Below, piece after piece: positions 42,330 to 43,983 of a DNA stretch of 43,983 nt; within the stretch, counting starts at the first letter, position 1, and every line of letters begins with the position of its first letter. The DNA is from Prevotella sp. Its GTDB lineage: Bacteria > Bacteroidota > Bacteroidia > Bacteroidales > Bacteroidaceae. A program made the position numbers and the translations under genes. The notes under the pieces are model-generated. The model saw nothing but the letters and a program-made list of their open reading frames with translations, was not told where the DNA came from and did not search any database. Location of the stretch: assembly GCA_017417465.1 (NCBI GenBank), contig JAFPZD010000208.1, positions 1-43,983 of the forward strand. The letters are read 5' to 3'.

Positions 42330-43075
42330 TCTGCCTCCTGTTTTATCCAGTCGTAGCCCCGCTCTTGAATCTCTTTGGCCAGCTCCGGACCGGCGGTCTT
42401 CACGATGCGTCCCTGATAGAGCACATGAACGATGTTAGGACGAATCATTTCCAACAGACGGTCGTAGTGGGTGATAACGATACACGACGAGTCTGGCGTG
42501 CGCAGCTTGTTGACGCCTTCGGCAACGATGCGCATGGCATCAACGTCGAGGCCCGAATCGGTCTCGTCGAGGATGCTTAGCTTCGGCTCGAGCATGGCCA
42601 TCTGGAATATCTCGTTGCGCTTCTTCTCGCCGCCGCTGAAGCCCTCGTTCACCGAACGGTTGGCAAGTTTCTGGTCGAGCTCTACAATCTTGCGCTTTTC
42701 ACGCATCAGCTTGATGAACTCGCCAGCAGACATCGGCTCCAGACCCTGTGCCTTGCGCTTCTCGTTGATGGCCGCCTTCATGAAGTTGGTCATCGACACT
42801 CCGGGAATCTCCACTGGGTATTGGAACGATAGGAACAGTCCCTCGTGGGCCCGGTCCTCGGGCTTCATCTCCAGCAGGTTCTTGCCGTTGAACCAGGCCT
42901 CGCCCGCAGTGACCTCGTACAGCGGATTGCCCACAAGAACGGCGCTTAGTGTCGACTTCCCCGAGCCGTTAGGCCCCATGATGGCATGCGTCTCACCGTC
43001 CTTGATCGTCAGGTCGATGCCCCGTAATATTTCCTTATCGCCAATTCTGGCGTGCAAGTTTCGTACTTCTAACAT
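42326..43075 (-). CDS. sufC: Fe-S cluster assembly ATPase SufC
   Basis: This 249-residue ABC-type ATPase of the SufBCD complex has Walker A GPNGSGKSTLS, the signature FSGGEKKRNEI and Walker B LSILDETDSGLDVDAM with the SufC-specific DETDSGLD. It is the first gene here, with its own promoter 34 bases upstream. In many Bacteroidetes sufB precedes sufC directly; here the upstream 470 bases contain no sufB. Confidence 0.96.
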   Translation of the reverse strand: MLEVRNLHARIGDKEILRGIDLTIKDGETHAIMGPNGSGKSTLSAVLVGNPLYEVTAGEAWFNGKNLLEMKPEDRAHEGLFLSFQYPVEIPGVSMTNFMKAAINEKRKAQGLEPMSAGEFIKLMREKRKIVELDQKLANRSVNEGFSGGEKKRNEIFQMAMLEPKLSILDETDSGLDVDAMRIVAEGVNKLRTPDSSCIVITHYDRLLEMIRPNIVHVLYQGRIVKTAGPELAKEIQERGYDWIKQEAE

Positions 43076-43108
43076 GATCTGTTATTAATCCTTTTTTCTT
43101 TCAGCTTG

Positions 43109-43140
43109 CAAAGGTACAAACTATTATTCATTCTGCCAAA
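43109..43140 (-). promoter_or_regulatory. Promoter of sufCD
   Basis: Minus strand: TTTG (43137-43140), 20-base spacer, TACCTTTG (43109-43116). The 31-base region differs from the fucose-operon promoter at only 1 or 2 spacer positions (GTTTGGCAGAATGAATAATA against GTTTGGCGGAATGAATAAAA). Confidence 0.8.
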
Positions 43141-43317
43141 CTTTTCAGCGAAAAACGTTTTTGGACTTCTACTTACAATTGCTGCCTCGCAATATGTTCC
43201 GCATCGCACTGGCTTGATGCGAATATCGCTCGGCAGACGCTCGTTGCATTGCTGCCATGTCAATTGTTTGCTAAATTCCCTGAGCCGTTCTTACCGGACA
43301 CCAATTATTAATGAGCA

Positions 43318-43355
43318 TTATTCTGGAGGGCGCATCACTGCGGCCTCCAGAATAG
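43318..43355. terminator. Hairpin ATTCTGGAGG/CCTCCAGAAT
   Basis: Exact 10-base arms (43320-43329 and 43344-43353) extend by one A-T pair, with a 14-base loop. It lies about 200 bases beyond the end of the transporter gene on its strand, after the 22-bp array, and may terminate it. No T-run is evident, so assignment is tentative. The rest of 43141-43317 shows nothing I recognise. Confidence 0.45.
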
Positions 43356-43425
43356 TCCCGGGAATTATTCTTACTAACTTTACTGATTCTTTGTACGGTT
43401 CTCAGAGTCCGTTGATGGCATGACT

Positions 43426-43535
43426 CCGAGCGGATTGACAGTCTGCTCCTAGATGTCTGGCAGTTTGCTCCTAGAAGTCTGTCAGTCTTCTCCGAGAGGA
43501 CTGGCAGTCTGCTCCTAGAAGTCTGGCAGTCTGCT
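43426..43535. repeat. Five tandem copies of the 22-bp palindromic unit (second array)
   Basis: Units start at 43426, 43448, 43470, 43492 and 43514, then a partial unit. The core AGAAGTCTGGCAGTCTGCT is the same family as the array at 13845-13932, 29.5 kb away. Outer units are more degenerate (CCGAGCGGATTGACAGTC). It lies directly downstream of the transporter gene. Confidence 0.92.
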
Positions 43536-43552
43536 CGGAGATGTGTGATTTT

Positions 43553-43983
43553 TTAAGATGAATGAAGCATCGTGTTTGACATTTGTTTGCCATGCAACTG
43601 CCTTACGATGATAATGCCCAGGTTTTTCAGTTTCGGCATCTTGCTCATGGTGCTACGCACGGGTTGGACATCGTAGAGCAGCATGAGCAGCAGAACGATG
43701 GTGCCGACGATGCACATCATGCCAAACATCTCCTTGACCGCCACCATGAGGATGCTCTGATAGTCGGTGTGCAGACCTCGGCTGAGCGTATCGGCTACCT
43801 GATGGCGCAGACCGTAGCTATACACGCCTGAACACATGGACTCAGCGACACCGTTGCGGATGAAGCCTGAGATGGTGAGCGCATGAAAGAAGAAGGGAAA
43901 CTCGATGAGGTCTTTCAGGTAGAGCGTCATCGTGGCAAAGAAGATGCTGTAGCCAAATGTGCGCAAGAAGGTGGGCAGCCACA
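43553..43983 (-). CDS. Probable MFS efflux transporter (partial, C-terminal part only)
   Basis: The N-terminal portion lies beyond the right edge. About 140 residues are visible, with hydrophobic segments (FGYSIFFATMTLYL, FFFHALTISGFIRNGV, MFGMMCIVGTIVLLLMLL) and a basic C-terminal tail KMPKLKNLGIIIVRQ. The spacing and the long loop between the last helices (VADTLSRGLHTDYQSILM) resemble the last two or three helices of DHA2/EmrB-type drug efflux pumps of Bacteroidales. The assignment rests on that resemblance alone, so substrate and even family are provisional. The 22-bp array follows 18 bases beyond the stop. Confidence 0.6.
   Translation of the reverse strand, partial: WLPTFLRTFGYSIFFATMTLYLKDLIEFPFFFHALTISGFIRNGVAESMCSGVYSYGLRHQVADTLSRGLHTDYQSILMVAVKEMFGMMCIVGTIVLLLMLLYDVQPVRSTMSKMPKLKNLGIIIVRQLHGKQMSNTMLHSS

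Overview
The window is a stretch of Bacteroidales chromosome, most likely Prevotella or a close relative. Evidence: promoters of the Bacteroidetes type (TTTG, 19-20 bases, TAnnTTTG), almost no Shine-Dalgarno sites, the sdhC-sdhA order, YfhO, SufC-SufD, and intergenic DNA packed with short G/C-rich palindromes and tandem repeats. No insertion sequence, integrase, phage gene, rRNA or CRISPR array was recognised. Species was not determined.

Layout. 1-1577: succinate dehydrogenase/fumarate reductase sdhC-sdhA (minus; sdhA runs off the left edge). 1783-2331: LOG-family hydrolase, divergent from a plus-strand run of DEAD-box helicase, DMT transporter and small lipoprotein (2407-5775). 6220-13713, minus strand: upp, yfhO, a Gfo/Idh/MocA oxidoreductase overlapping a radical SAM/SPASM gene, and an unusual fusion of an ECF sigma factor to an outer-membrane beta-barrel. 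14148-14831: MTA/SAH nucleosidase. 14913-22069, minus strand: a sugar operon (amidohydrolase, zinc dehydrogenase, L-fucose isomerase) followed by a 1044-residue fusion of URO-D-like, homocysteine methyltransferase and B12-binding domains. 22309-24116: exported protein plus ribD. 24101-27870, minus: lipoprotein, RNase H-like protein, a four-helix-bundle gene bracketed by decamer repeats, and argS. 28076-32018, plus: murI, tsaE and a large exported protein. 32019-33464 and 34320-35274 are repeat-rich and gene-free, separated by an exported protein gene. 35275-36651: tryptophanase. 37051-37135: tRNA-Leu. 37168-40911, plus: OmpA/TPR lipoprotein, thioredoxin-like lipoprotein, PfkB kinase. 40920-43075, minus: sufC-sufD. 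43553 to the right edge: C-terminus of a probable MFS efflux pump.

The strongest candidates for undescribed biology are these. (1) The sigma/TM/outer-membrane-barrel fusion could be a one-polypeptide link between the outer membrane and transcription. (2) The methyltransferase fusion looks like a cobalamin methionine synthase whose folate and reactivation modules are absent and replaced by a URO-D-like domain; it lies directly behind the fucose genes. (3) Palindromic repeats that are intergenic elsewhere appear as in-frame inserts inside coding genes (the methyltransferase, argS, tsaE, the nucleosidase, the radical SAM gene and the sigma-fusion linker) and encode the N-terminus of a lipoprotein, resembling Rickettsia palindromic elements. 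(4) A four-helix-bundle gene sits between two arrays of CCTAGG decamers. (5) Tandem 22-bp palindromic arrays recur at distant loci.

All assignments come from reading the translations and motifs by eye. No database search, structure prediction or folding program was run.
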